The notes: generated by a model not told the origin, from the letters alone. Numbered from the stretch's first letter, positions 24,240-35,689 are shown. The stretch is DNA of 64,000 bases from Torreya grandis (GCA_037957365.1 JARHVA010001191.1:1773501-1837500), one strand, 5' to 3'. Numbers and translations are program-made.

Positions 24240-25030
24240 GTGGATGAATCATTTCCAGATAAGCACCTATTCTCTCTCACCCTTACCACATCCTAGTATG
24301 TGGATATTGCTAACTAATTTTTAATAGGGTTACTTCCATAACACTTCCTCCCTAAACAAAGGAGAGCATTGATTCACAATAGTGCCAGATATTTATGGTT
24401 GTCTAGATTCCTTTTATATACAGGGCCTGACTCTATCATTAGAATATGTCTTAGAGAAGATGAAGTTCCAAATATCCTTAAAGCCTTTCATGATGAACCC
24501 TATGAGGGACACTTTGTATCCAAGTGTACAATAGCCAAATTTTGAATACAAGATACTATTGGCCCTCACTCCATAAATATTCAATAAGATATAATGCTCA
24601 TTGTGACAAATTTTAGTGTATGTGGAGACCCACAAGTTCAAATGAAATGCCTTTACAGCCCCAGATGGTACTTGAACCATTTTAAATGTGTGGATTAGAC
24701 TTTGTAGGACCTTTTGATAAAAAAATCCAAAAAAAAAGAGTACATTCTTGTTTGTATTGACTATGTCACTAAATAGGTGGAAGTTAAGGCTCTTACACAT
24801 GCTAGGGATGAGTAGGTGGTAGCTTTCCTCTATGAATAAATGTTTACTAAATATGGTGTGTCACATGAAATAGTCACTGATCAAGGACCCCAATTCATTA
24901 CTAATTTAATTACTACCTTAGTCCAACAATATGATATTAGGCATAAGAAATCAATTCCATATCATCCATAGTCCAATGGATAGATGGAAGTCACCAACAG
25001 CGAGTTAGAAAATATTTTAACAAAGATTGT
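24240..25030 (+). pseudogene. C integrase, truncated and decayed
   Basis: The plus strand shows the zinc-binding His region at EPYEGHF (about 24,500), core start GLDFVGPFDKK (about 24,695-24,728), CIDYVTK near 24,756, VTDQGPQFIT near 24,870-24,900, and the HP-SNG-MEVTNSELENIL segment (24,964-25,020). Two TAG codons at 24,969-24,971 and 24,981-24,983 stand exactly where both Gln of the HPQSNGQ-type motif are expected. All three acidic positions can be recognised. The C-terminal third, including any GPY/F module, is missing after about 25,030. Confidence 0.85.
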
Positions 25031-25440
25031 TAGTCTAGTGCATGTGAGTTATAGGCATCATCAATGCCTAATGACTAGTGATATCTAAATCACTTCACAA
25101 AGGGTCCAATTCACTCTAGTTATAACTTCCAACCCAATCATTACACCCATTAATCATTCACATGCAAATATTTACATGCCAACACACATGCAACTTCATA
25201 GGTGTTACATTTAGAACATCATTATTAAAAGGTATATCATATATTTTATCATTGAAAATGTAATTCATTATTCTAATATAGCATGTATGGTATTAATAAA
25301 AAATATTGAATTATGAATTTAGTCATTCATTCAAAAATTCTATCACATTACCTCTAAAACCCACCCTTCTATTCCTTATGATGACCCATCTTATCTTGTA
25401 CTTCCTACTCAGTCCACATAACTTGAGGACATGTACAAGC
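25031..25440 (+). other. Unassigned AT-rich segment replacing the integrase C-terminus of C
   Basis: No coding similarity is visible from 25,031 to about 25,340. After that, short Pro/Tyr-rich coding-like text (with TSQPTHLE-like composition) leads into the purine tract. This could be a deletion scar or a small decayed insertion. I saw no terminal inverted repeats. Confidence 0.5.
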
Positions 25441-25441
25441 T

Positions 25442-25458
25442 CAAGTGGGGGGAGAATG
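25442..25458 (+). promoter_or_regulatory. Internal polypurine-tract-like sequence in C
   Basis: The plus strand reads CAAGTGGGGGGAGAATG, a strong plus-strand primer-like purine tract followed by TGCTATAGG, although the 3' LTR of C begins 3 kb further on. It separates the pol region from the extra ORF. Confidence 0.6.
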
Positions 25459-25639
25459 CTATAGGTTAAACCTAAAATTCCACAAGAACCCTTGATATTC
25501 CATAATTTTCAACTTACAACCTCACATCTATCATTATTGAGCTAAACCCTACAACCTACAAACCCCATATTTTCCATTTTAGAACAAACCTATTACAGTT
25601 AGATTTCCATAAGTCCAAAAAGTGTGAAGCTAACTATTA

Positions 25640-28320
25640 TTTGAAAGGGACTAATAGAGAAGTAAAAATGTGAGGGTTAGTCATGTGGAGAGAGCCCTTA
25701 GACCATAGGCACTTATGGGGAGACCAATACAGTTGGGATATCTTTCACAGAGCTAGTTGGACTACCTCTTTTAAATGGTTGCAACATTTTTTATAGCCTC
25801 TTGTCAGGGAATTTGAAAGTTATTTTGATGGAAACCAAGCCACTATATGTGGCATCACATTTATAATTATTGATACCTTGGTGAGCTAAGCAATTGGAGT
25901 ACCAAGCATGGGAGAAAATTGGCAAGATAGACCCAATAGCCAAGAATCTAGGTAGGAGTTTTACCAAGCCAATGAAAGGTTGGTATTAAAGAAAGGAGGT
26001 GTGGAAAGACTTAGTCTACCTATATAATGGAGAAAGATAGCATCATATATTATCAGGTACATGACCTGTGAGGGGAGTTATTCCCTTGTTTGTTCTCTCT
26101 AATTCAAATTTTTATATCATTTAAGACATAATAGAGTCATTAATGTTCCCAATTTATTATGGAATATATTGAGAAGAATGTCTAAAGAATATCAGAAGGG
26201 AACTAAAACAAATCTATCTCACCATTGCCTCATATGGATCATAATTAAATAAGGTATATCTTTTGTCAGACCTGACCTCACTTGGGAGTAATTTTTGGCC
26301 CTAGAAAATATTTCACCCCAATAAGAAGGCATTTATGAGAGGGAATTCCCTGAGGAGCAGCCCCAATAAATTATTTAAGAAGATGTTGAGGGCACCATTG
26401 ATGTTACTCAACCCATAGCCAATGAAGTTCCATGTGAGACTACTATAGGAAATAAGAAGAGGAGAATACTAGTCTTATATCCTTCTGATATAGAGGAGGA
26501 AAGCCCACAATAGTATGCCCCTTCTCCCATTATGTACTCACCTCAGGTTGATTCCTCCACACTATTTCCCATTGGATAAGAAGTTCCCCTATTAACTAAT
26601 GCATAAGAAACATAAACTCCATCAGTCACCCCTCCTACAAGGAAAATGAAAACCAAGGGGAAGAAACCCATAGTGTTAGAAAGAAGGAGACCTCCTCTTA
26701 GGAGATCTCAAAGGATGAAGAAATAAAAAACCACTATAGCCTCCTTAACCATAGACATCAATAATGATAAAGAACCAAGGAAAGATCCTATGCTTAAAAA
26801 AAATCTTGATGGATTTGAAATAGAAGAATGGTCTACTGATGAAGGATTTGTTAAGGTAGAAGAAGAAGAAGAATAGTCACCTCTCCCATCTAGATTCACT
26901 AAGGAGGACTTTGATCTCTTTAGAAACATTAGATACACAGAGGAAGAATTGAGAGGTAGAGTAGCATGCAAGAGAAGAAGAATTAGTTAAATAAGAGGTT
27001 ATGGAAAAAGGAAGAGAACAAGAAAAAAATTCTCATGATCAAGAGATCTAAATATTAGAACAAGCTATGGAGGAAATACACAAACTTAGAAATGAGATAA
27101 CAAAATTGAAAGGAAAATAAGGAATTGAAATGCTTTTGGGAGTAGTAGAGTTTGTATAACCCTTTAGGGACAAAGAGAATAGAGTGGAGGAACCTACAAC
27201 ATCCTCATCCACATTGGCCATACAATCCCCTATAGTAGAGTATGCTCTATCTTTGGTACCCTTTTATCAAGAATTTCCTCCATTACCCACTACACCAACA
27301 CCCATTATGGAAGAAGTTATTGATGTGGATTTCTTAGCCACCACTCAAGTAGAGACTAATGATGTTTTATTTCTCATGAAGGAAAAATTTAGTAATAATG
27401 AAACCTACCACAAATAATTAGTGTATAGATTCAAGGGATATGTTGAATCAAAAGAACAACATGATGAATTACAAGAAAAATTAGAATTTGCTAAAAATAG
27501 AATCATATATCTGAAATAAAAGATTGGAAATTTGCATGAAACTACTGAGCTATTGATGGAGTACAGACCCCCTTCTAGAATGTATGTTGTATACTTGGAA
27601 TAAAAATGGTTGAAATTTAGGGATGATAAGATTTATAATGATCAATATTATATGGTCTATGACCCAAAATATTTCTTTGATGAGTATAGACATGCTATCC
27701 TAATCTTAATACTAGATAAGTGAATTATATATTCACTAATATGTTATTCCTAGTGATACAGAATGGAATCCTAACATCTATTTATGGGATTTCCTATTAA
27801 ATGCATTTTCTTCATATGTTTTGAATGAAATTGAAAGAATAAAACAAATGGAATAATATCAAGGAAATGAGAAAGAATCCATCCTAATTATCAGGAGTGA
27901 ATCCAAATATTTAGATATTATAGTAGAAGAATGGATCTCATTTATGAACACAAATTCTCCATAAGAATGGGTTGTGAAAATATAGGTTGAAGTCCAAAAC
28001 TACTATTTGAGTCTCATGAAAGGAGACGAAAGACAAATTTTTGTTGCTTGCTCTCATAGATGGTAAGAACTCTCAGATGCCTTGAAAAGGAAGGAACCAT
28101 ACTCCCATCAAAACCTTAGGGAGGCCATCCATAGAGTATACTTTTATATTAAACTTTTTAGGAAGTGGAGAATACAATTCTTGAGATTGACATTTCAACG
28201 CCCTATATTTTGGTTCCCAATCCCTGCTTGGGAAGGAAATGTTCTAGCTAACAGAGAGGTAGAAAAGAAAAGATGGGAACACATTGAGAATGCTAAAGGT
28301 TTTTATATCTTGGAAGGGTA
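25640..28320 (+). pseudogene. C extra ORF downstream of integrase, unidentified, decayed
   Basis: The plus strand from 25,684 reads MWREPLDHRHLWGDQYSWDI, then REFESYFDGNQATICGITF (about 25,812-25,868), AIGVPSMGENWQDR, and SYIIRYMTCEGSYSLV near 26,045-26,090. After a variable acidic stretch come a basic segment LERRRPPLRRSQRMKK (about 26,678-26,725, nuclear-localisation-like), Glu-rich parts, an open Pro/Thr-rich piece (27,184-27,417), and coiled-coil-like text (27,430-27,540). A C-terminal piece at 28,082-28,321 contains FRKWRIQFLRL and WFPIPAWEGN. I do not recognise the protein. It sits where env-like or extra ORFs occur in Athila/Tat-type elements. Confidence 0.6.
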
Positions 28321-28396
28321 AGGCTATCTTAAACCCCTAGACTTTTAAAAAAATTATGGTTTTAGAATGCAACCAAGGCTTACTCAAGGTTTAGTA

Positions 28397-28416
28397 AGAG
28401 GTTAAGTAAGGGGGAT
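28397..28416 (+). promoter_or_regulatory. C polypurine tract
   Basis: AGAGGTTAAGTAAGGGGGAT abuts the 3' LTR start TGATGAGG at 28,417. It would prime plus-strand DNA synthesis. Confidence 0.8.
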
Positions 28417-28548
28417 TGATGAGGCCACCAATTACTTAATTTTATAGCCTCATCCATGCTTAGTCTATGTATTTTTCTATGTAAATCCCATAACTATCTA
28501 TCAGAAATGCAAATGAATGAATAAATTTATGATTTTGTCTGTTTATTG

Positions 28549-28639
<91 letters not shown>

Positions 28640-29897
28640 TTATGTTATGAATTATTGATGCTTTTCCTTGATTGAATTATATTGGTGTGACTTTATCTAA
28701 CAAGCATTTGAAGGGTCATGTAAATCTGTAGAGTCTTACTAAGCCATATCTACTATAAGCTACCCATAATAACTATAGGCTTCACCTATAGGTTACCCAT
28801 AGCCACTAAAAAGTGCCTGCAACAACTATAGGCTTCACCTAAAAGTTGCCTATAGCCATTGTATAATACCCACAATAATTATAGCCTTCACCTATAGGTT
28901 ACCTATAGCCACTATAGAATACCCATATCAATTGTATGCTTCACCTATAGATTACCTAAAACCACTATAGAACGCTCATAAAAACTAAAGGTTTCACCTA
29001 TATGTTGCCTATAGCTAATGTAGAGTGCCTATAGCCACTATCCAAAGTAGAGTCATTATTGAGGAGATCTTATAGACACATCCAATTGTTTTGGGAAATC
29101 AAATGAATGATTAGAAAGAATCATAGTTGTTGTATGGATTCCCTACATGCAAGGAGACATTGGATGTGTTCCCAAAGATGGGAAACACAAAGATAATGAG
29201 AAAATACAAAAGGAAATAAAACAATAAAACAATATGCCTTGTCTCTAACCCATTCAAACCTTAAACAAGTAACTTTGGTTACTAACCACTTGAAGGTTGA
29301 CTAGGGTGGTTTCTAAGTATTTGTATTTTTTTCTAGTTTGGTTTTTTTGGTTAAGAGTCAATAAAACAACCTTTTGTATTTAAAGGTAGAACCTAGATCA
29401 CACTAGGAGTTAGATAATTTTAAAAGAGATAATAGTAGAATATTTTGAACTATAGCATTTTTATTCAGAATTGGGTAATGAGAAAGTTAAATTTGTAAGA
29501 AGATTGTGAATTCTCTCAAAGAGGGATTGGAGCTCAATTCTAAATGAGGAATGGCCCCCTCAAAATGATATATTATGAATATCCTAACCTTATTTAATTA
29601 TTAGTGTGTTATGTAAGTTTATTTTACAATTAAGTTTGATTATATAAATGTGATGCATATATGGTACATAAGTGTGGAATAGTTCTATAATTCTATCATA
29701 GTAGTTTAATAATATATTTGTCTAGTAAATTTAGCATAAATTCATTGTACTACAACTAGAAAAGCAAGTTAATTTATGAATCAATAATGCATATATATTT
29801 TTGATGCTCTTTCAAAACTTATACACCTTGGGTTGACAATTAATGTTTAATCAGACTGGTGAATCTGGTAATCACTAGGTAATTAGTCTACACAAGA
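28417..29897 (+). repeat. C 3' LTR
   Basis: Matches 18,325-19,785. It has (TG)43 at 28,550-28,636 where the 5' LTR has (TG)11, and five 53-bp units (word positions 28,780, 28,833, 28,886, 28,939, 28,992) instead of six. A TATA-like TATATAAATG lies at 29,641-29,650. After GGTAATTAGTCT (29,878-29,889) the end reads ACACAAGA before the target-site copy. Confidence 0.88.
28550..28636. repeat. (TG)43 microsatellite in C 3' LTR
   Basis: About 87 bp of pure TG repeat. The equivalent tract in the 5' LTR (18,460-18,482) has about 11 units. Confidence 0.97.
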
Positions 29898-32414
29898 ACT
29901 ATTATAGGATGTCCCTATGACAAATAAAAGACTATGATATGACCCCAGTCCCTAATGACTTGGTGGATGAAAAATCCAAGGTAGATCCAATTTACCTCAC
30001 ATAGATCATTGTGATACCTCTATCACTAGTGAGGTAGTCAATACATGAATCCTTCTTTTTTTTAATAAAATAACTCATGTTATTAATAGAACTATTAATT
30101 GGCTAAGAAGCAAGGGTGTGCAATTCACAAGAGAATAGGGGTTAAGGAGAAGTTCTTGAAGCTCAAATAAGGAGGTGTCACTCATTTAGAATAGGTCCCT
30201 AATGAATTATCGAAGGATCTTGACAAAGGAAAGAAGAGGAAGAAGATAGGTAAGAAAAGGGGAATCAAGGAGATAGGGAGGAGCTGTAGAAGAATTGATT
30301 AACCTTTTAGCTAAGGACATAGTAGCAGAATAAGGGTCTATAGATTTAGATCCTATATCATTGGCTCTTATTTTCATTTCTTCCCTTTCTCCTACACATA
30401 TTGTACAAGAGGTTTTAACACCTCCACCAACTATCTCTACTCTTAAAGCATCTCAAGTTCCCTTTACTCCACAGGTTTTAGCTCCTCCACCTCCAATGTC
30501 AACCCCTCCACTTATTCTCACTTTATCTACCACTCTACCCACCTCAATATTCTAAGTGAAATCATCAAAAATGATTTAATTGGACACTCAGGGTCCCCCT
30601 ATAATTGAATTTCAAGTTTTCACTTCACTTTCCCTTCCTCCCACCTCACCTTCCTTATTTGATCCACTCTTTCTTTCCATTCCATTTTCAATTCCTTCCA
30701 TTTCATCACCATTAATTACCAAAACAACCTAATATTACATTTATATGGATTCAATCATCTTGACTATAGTTTTATAGACCACCTAACTATAGTAGACCAC
30801 CTCAAACCCTAGGGTAAGTATTGTTTCCCCTTCATCTCAACCCACTATTTTCACATCACCAACCCTGAGTAGCCCTACACACCTAATTGACACATTCAAA
30901 ACTTTGGCTTATACCCTTCCACTAGTTCCTAAATTCATAACTCTTGTGTCTATTCCATCCTCCACTCCCTTAGTAGGCACAACTATTGTCATTGCCTCCA
31001 CTTCCCTCATTTCCACCATTTCATTCATACCATCAGTTGAGGTTGGATCAAACTAGACATTTGGTATAGATATTGGATTGCAAATTATTGATGAGGGTGG
31101 ACCCTCATAAGAACCTCTTGAGTAGCCACTGGTATCATCTTCCTAGGAGTCTCCCTTGGTCATAGTATCAGTTAGTGTAGCTCCATCAACTATAGATTCT
31201 TTGGTGACAATGTTAGATTAGTAGAAGGCTACCCCTAGTTGGTTAGCCCAATCAATGAGTAATAAGTAGAAAACAATGATTCATCCTAACATTTTGGACT
31301 TTGGCGTGTCAAAAGTTAAGAATAAATCAAAACCCAATCCTAAGACATTCTCAATAACATCAAAATATGATAAGAGAGAGATATATGTTGATATTGTAGT
31401 TTCCCTATCAGATAAATCAAAAGAGGATCTTATGGTGGTGGATTATCAGGTTTCTCATATACACCTTGGTTGGTAGACAAGAGAGGGGCTCAAGCATGAT
31501 GTGAAAATAGGCATCAATTCTCTCTTCAAGAGAACTGATCATGATAAAGCCACCAAGGATGAGATGAAAATTTTGATCAATTGACCAAAACACTTGATCA
31601 GTTCATAAATCCTGATGAAACATCACAACAACCATAGGCAGTGCAGTCAATCAATCCAAATCAAGATATAATTGATTTTATATGAGAGATTTCTCATATG
31701 GGAGGGATATAAAATAATGGTCTAAATAACAAATCATAAAAGGTAAAAATAATTCTTGTAGCCATGATGGAGCATTATGGAGTCATCATGGAGAGAAAAG
31801 AAATTTTGAAGGAATAGATTAACAACTATGAAGGAGAAATTCATCTCTTAAATATGTAATATCCCAATAAAATTAATTAACATGAATACCTTCATTGATA
31901 ATAAAATATTGAAAGATGATGTTAAGCATGCGGAACTACAAAGGGCTGCTCAATTTTGGATAAGAGTGCTGACAGAGTCTATAGAATGAGCCAAAGATGC
32001 TCATGACAAGGCTATTGATGTGCTATACAATATTGATGGAATGATGAATTTACTATCATGCCAACCAATATATGATTCCAACAATTTCCTTTAGGTAAAA
32101 TAGGTTTAGAATCATTTTAAGTCAATATTTGAGAAGGATTCTATGAAATACGTGGTCTTTGTCTTAAGTTCCATTCATAGGTTCATCAAGTACAAGAAAG
32201 CAATTGATCAAATGAGAAATAAAATGCAGGGCATAATAACCTTTAGAAGAGAGTTTTTTTTATGTACAATAATATTTTTCAACCTTAAACATTTATTCTT
32301 ATGGACTAGATGCAGAGAAAATATAGGAAATATTCAAGGCCTTTGATACATATATAGAGAAGCTGTGGGCAGAGAATGATAATAAAGTTGAGGAGATTCT
32401 AGATATCAATTAAT
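29898..32414 (+). pseudogene. LTR-borne ORF of D, Pro-rich middle and C-terminal part, left copy
   Basis: Continues the frame cut at 18,324. An open piece at 30,361-30,555 is Pro/Thr/Ser-rich (SPTHIVQEVLTPPPTIS). A Ser/Pro/Ile-rich stretch follows to about 31,050. A piece at 31,276-31,476 contains KREIYVDIVVSLSDKSKEDL and DYQVSHIHLGW, preserved in the right copy as ERYVEIVVPPLNKSKDL and DYQVSHIHLG. The C-terminal part, to about 32,414, is Glu/Lys-rich with helix-like text (MEHYGVIMERKEIL in both copies). Together with 16,990-18,324 it would be a protein of more than 1,100 residues. I do not recognise it. Confidence 0.6.
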
Positions 32415-32965
32415 TTTCCCTCTCTTTTTGAATATTTCCAAATGTTACTATCATGTGTAATTTCATTTCAAAGACATTACAAATTATAAATGCAAAAGTA
32501 TATCTTTATTTTTTATAACTCTTTTGACATAGAGAAAGACATATTTTTACACTTTATATTTTTTGAATGTGGAAGTTGTAAAAATCACAAGCGCAAATTC
32601 CACTCTCCATTTTGATTAAAGTGAATTTTTAAAAAGGTGCAAAATCATGAAGTAAATTGCACAATTCCTTTTTAGCAAAAGTGATAAAGACTTAGATATT
32701 GTAAAAGTATCACTTTAGGTTTTGTATGCTAGGGTTTACATGGAAAGAAACTTGGGATTGATTTTCAATGTTATATTTTATTTAGAAAAGTCAAGCTCTA
32801 TTTTGGGTTCCTCTTTTGCATGAATAACTATTTTTATCCACCATTAGATAAGGAGACTTGCATGGAGATATTTAGTTCCATCCATGCCATACCATGACAT
32901 GTTATGCCCAGGATCATTCCTAGCTTGTATATGCCATGTTCCAAATGTTCCATAAGTCCAAGATG

Positions 32966-32975
32966 CTATAAATAG
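32966..32975 (+). promoter_or_regulatory. TATA box in D 5' LTR
   Basis: CTATAAATAG, about 780 bp before the LTR end. The right LTR has the degenerate GAAAAATAAAAG at the aligned place (about 46,117). This would be the element promoter, placing the LTR ORF entirely in U3, upstream of transcription start. Confidence 0.6.
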
Positions 32976-33757
32976 AAGAGCTCACCTTTTTTACATGAAG
33001 ATTTTAAAATCTGTATGATTTTCTGAATTGAGTGTTCAAGTTTCAACAACTGCATGTCTTTTACAACATATTTTGTATAAAAATGGGTAGAACCATGGCC
33101 CATTTTATCTTTTTATATTAGTTATATTTTTTTATATTTTGAATGTATTTAGTATAGGCTATAACCTTTGGAGAGAAATAAAGTTAAAGTTTTACCTTTC
33201 TTGTCTTTAGAGTCCCTATGTTGTGCAAGTTACTTTATTATTTGTGGAAGCTCTATCTTTTATTTTAGTCTCAAAAAAAATCATTTGTCATACTTTACCC
33301 TCTTGATATTATATTTTGGAATAAAGATCCTTTTCCCTTTTATAAAAAATATCTAACATACTACCTCTAATTTCTAAATTTGCATGAGTTTGTGCTTAAA
33401 AATAAATTCAATTTATTTTTTGATTTTTTATGTTTGTCAAGTAAGCATCTAAATCCACTGTAAAATATTTGGTAAAATCACCATACTTTTATTTTTATAC
33501 AAATTTCAATTTTTCCACCCTTTTTCCCCATCAAATCCCTAGTTTAGGATCAAAAAACACTAAAGATCAATATTTCCACAAAATTGGTATTTTATCAATT
33601 TACATCATATTTAGTGAAAGGAAGTTGACCCTATCTAGAGATTAACCTAAAATTTCCAAGGTCGCATAGCTTTGGAGTTTTTTCTATTATATCATTAGGC
33701 ACTTTCATAACAAGCTATAGAATCAAAACAAGTGCAATCCTATGTGATAATAGTTTT

Positions 33758-33775
33758 TGGCATGCCCAATGGGAA
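33758..33775 (+). promoter_or_regulatory. D primer-binding-site-like motif
   Basis: TGGCATGCCCAATGGGAA lies 8 bp after the LTR end TGATA. The context ATAGTTTTTGGCATGC is shared exactly with E at 59,469-59,483. The priming tRNA is not identified. Confidence 0.65.
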
Positions 33776-33891
33776 CTAAAAATTACACTAAGATCAGTGC
33801 TATTCTCAGTGAGCATTGTACGAGTTTCATGAAAATATCAAATCACCTGGAGACTCCACTAGCTTATTGATTCATGATTTCAAGGTGATGT

Positions 33892-34857
33892 ATGCCAAGC
33901 AAACAAACAAGATCATCTACTAAAGGTAAGATGACCAATTTTTTAAAATTATCATTTTCATCTAAAAAGAGATCAAAAGCAATCACCCCTCAACCTAAGA
34001 TATATCCTATAGTTTTATTCCCATCTCCTTTAGTAACTCCTATCCTTGTTATACCTCTCACAATGGTTAGAAATTAGAATTTTGTATCTTTCAATATAAT
34101 TAGTCCACTCATTTTGGCCTAGCATGATGATATACTAGTCTCAGCCTTAAAAAGCCTACCATATTTTAATAGTGAAACCCCTACCACTATTTCAGAATAT
34201 ATACAAGATATTGATAACCTCTATTCAATCCATAATGTGGTCCAAGATAATGTTGAAATATGACTTCTAGTCTCCTCTTTCAAGGGGAAAGCTTTACAAT
34301 GGTACAGAGGCCTTACTCCTACCTCAATTTGAGTTTGGGATGAGTTAGGTGCTATGATGTGTACCCATTTTGAGGACAAGAGTGACCATCTTTCCTTGGT
34401 TGAATAGTTAAATACTATTTAATGAGCCCCTCATGAGTAAATGATTGACTTTAATTACTATTTCCATAAAACCTAGAACATGATCCCAATCTTGGTTAAA
34501 CCCATTACAAATAATGCTTTCTTGTGTTACCTAAAAGCCCTCAATAGTGATATAGTTTTAATGATTCAGTCAATGGGTGGCATCACACTTCTTGAAGTTT
34601 ATGATATTACAATAAGGGAAAAAAATTATTTGATCCAAGCCAAAAAAATTGCACCAAGGCCACTAGTGCCTCTATTTCTAAAAATAGCTCCTATTCCCCC
34701 ACTTTCACTTGCTCCAATTCCCACTATGAGCAAGGCACTTGCTTTGACTCCTGCACCTTCAGATGATCTCTATGAGGTAAATTCATTACATAAGATATTT
34801 AAAAAGGAGTTAGTGGTAATGAAAAGGTATCACGCCCAAAACTACAAAAAAAATTAG
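33892..34857 (+). pseudogene. D gag, decayed
   Basis: From ATG at 33,892 (MPSKQTRSSTKGKMTNFLKL), through a basic Pro/Val-rich N-terminus, the frame reaches SFKGKALQWYRGLTPTSI (about 34,276-34,330), VWDELGAMMCTHFEDKSDH and the open segment 34,480-34,857 with MIQSMGGITLLEVYDI. This aligns part by part with G1 gag, including the Q/D-W-Y-R motif and W-x-x-(F/L). Stops cluster near 34,330-34,450, several at likely Gln codons. The tail is Pro-rich and ends with basic residues. Confidence 0.87.
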
Positions 34858-35689
34858 CCATCTAACCCTACATACCAAGGGAATAGGTAGCCATATCAAG
34901 GTAACAACCAACAACAAGGATAGAGTTAATAACTAAGACATCTAAATACCCATGCTTTACTAGTACTAGGATCTTCCAAATCCATTTTCCCTATTCAAAA
35001 TAATTTGGTTCAAGAGTATGAGTGTTGTTATCCTTGCAATCAGCCCCATAATTAGAATACTTACCCCAATGGTGTGATTAGTCAATCTTTGATGGTATAA
35101 CGCATAATAAACATGTAAGGAAAACAAGAATAATCTACTTCCCAACAAGCAAACACATAAGAACCTATTTAAAGTGAAGCAACTCATCTAACCTAGAAGG
35201 AGGATGATTTTGGTGGGATAGGCCAAGATGAAGCATTTTTTAATGATGAAGGCCCTATAGCATATAATACACATTCCAAGAAAATATCAATATAAGTTGA
35301 TCAACCCCCCAAGGTATACCAAGCTTCAACCTCTAAAGTGGTAGCAAAACCAACAAAGATTAACACAGTGGAAAGGCCACCCTTTATACTTACAAATCAA
35401 TTCAAAGTAAAGGTGCCCACTCCAAATCTTGTAAAAGAGGATGTAGCCCCTATAAAATCACTATCAAAGGTCGGTAATATCCCTTTTAGCATAGTTGATC
35501 AAATGAATAAGACTAATCTTAATGTCACCATGTGGGAAGTACTATCTATACCAGCATAAAGGGACTTGCTCTAAGAGGCTCTGAAGAATTTCTAAATATC
35601 AAAAAAGATTCCATCCAAGGGGCCGACACCTACAATAAATTTATGTCAACCTCAAACTGATAGTAAAATAGGCAAAAATGGTAAGCCTC
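34858..35689 (+). pseudogene. D gag-protease linker with partial zinc-knuckle-like text
   Basis: Begins Asn/Gln-rich (NQQ repeats near 34,890-34,925). A short segment with YECCYPCNQPHN near 35,020-35,055 could be a nucleocapsid remnant. Then comes an open piece 35,338-35,559 (VAKPTKINTVERPPFILTNQ and NVTMWEVLSIPA). The NVTMWEVL phrase is typical of linkers ahead of the protease in this family. No complete knuckle is seen. Confidence 0.55.

Larger units (their letters stand above)
18325..29897 (+). mobile_element. Element C: Ty3/gypsy retrotransposon nested in D 5' LTR
   Basis: An 11.6-kb element on the plus strand with LTRs at 18,325-19,785 and 28,417-29,897. Its order is gag, protease, RT, RNase H, truncated integrase, an internal purine tract, an extra ORF, then a polypurine tract next to the 3' LTR. 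The protease-RT style, with a DLG catalytic box and an LILRLPWLV segment, and the extra downstream ORF resemble the Athila/Tat branch; this is by motif only. All coding parts contain many stops and frameshifts. It interrupts D exactly where D's other LTR is uninterrupted, so C inserted after D. Confidence 0.88.
15306..33749 (+). repeat. D 5' LTR (about 6.87 kb, interrupted by element C)
   Basis: Collinear with 40,050-46,889. Examples of matched landmarks are the start hairpin, ATCTAACACCCTAAAGGA (15,335 and 40,079), CCTCCCAAGGAAATGAAGTTC (17,000 and 41,740), and CTATGTGATA at the end. Element C interrupts it at 18,324/18,325. The repeat resumes at about 29,898, where ACTATTATAGGATGTCCC matches 43,063 onwards. 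The TATA box is at 32,966-32,975, so U3 would be about 6.1 kb and R-U5 about 0.78 kb. Confidence 0.7.

Noticed and set aside
33168..33356. Hydrophobic open frame in D U5 (also at 46,309-46,497) considered as a small membrane protein
   Set aside because: It occurs in both LTRs by descent, lies in T-rich U5, and has no upstream context for translation. Conservation is explained by the LTR pair.
32410..33749. Shorter LTR model for D (about 1.3 kb, paired with 45,560-46,889)
   Set aside because: Similarity between the copies does not start there but continues back to 15,306/40,050, and no purine tract or TG boundary is evident. It is kept as the main alternative, not excluded.
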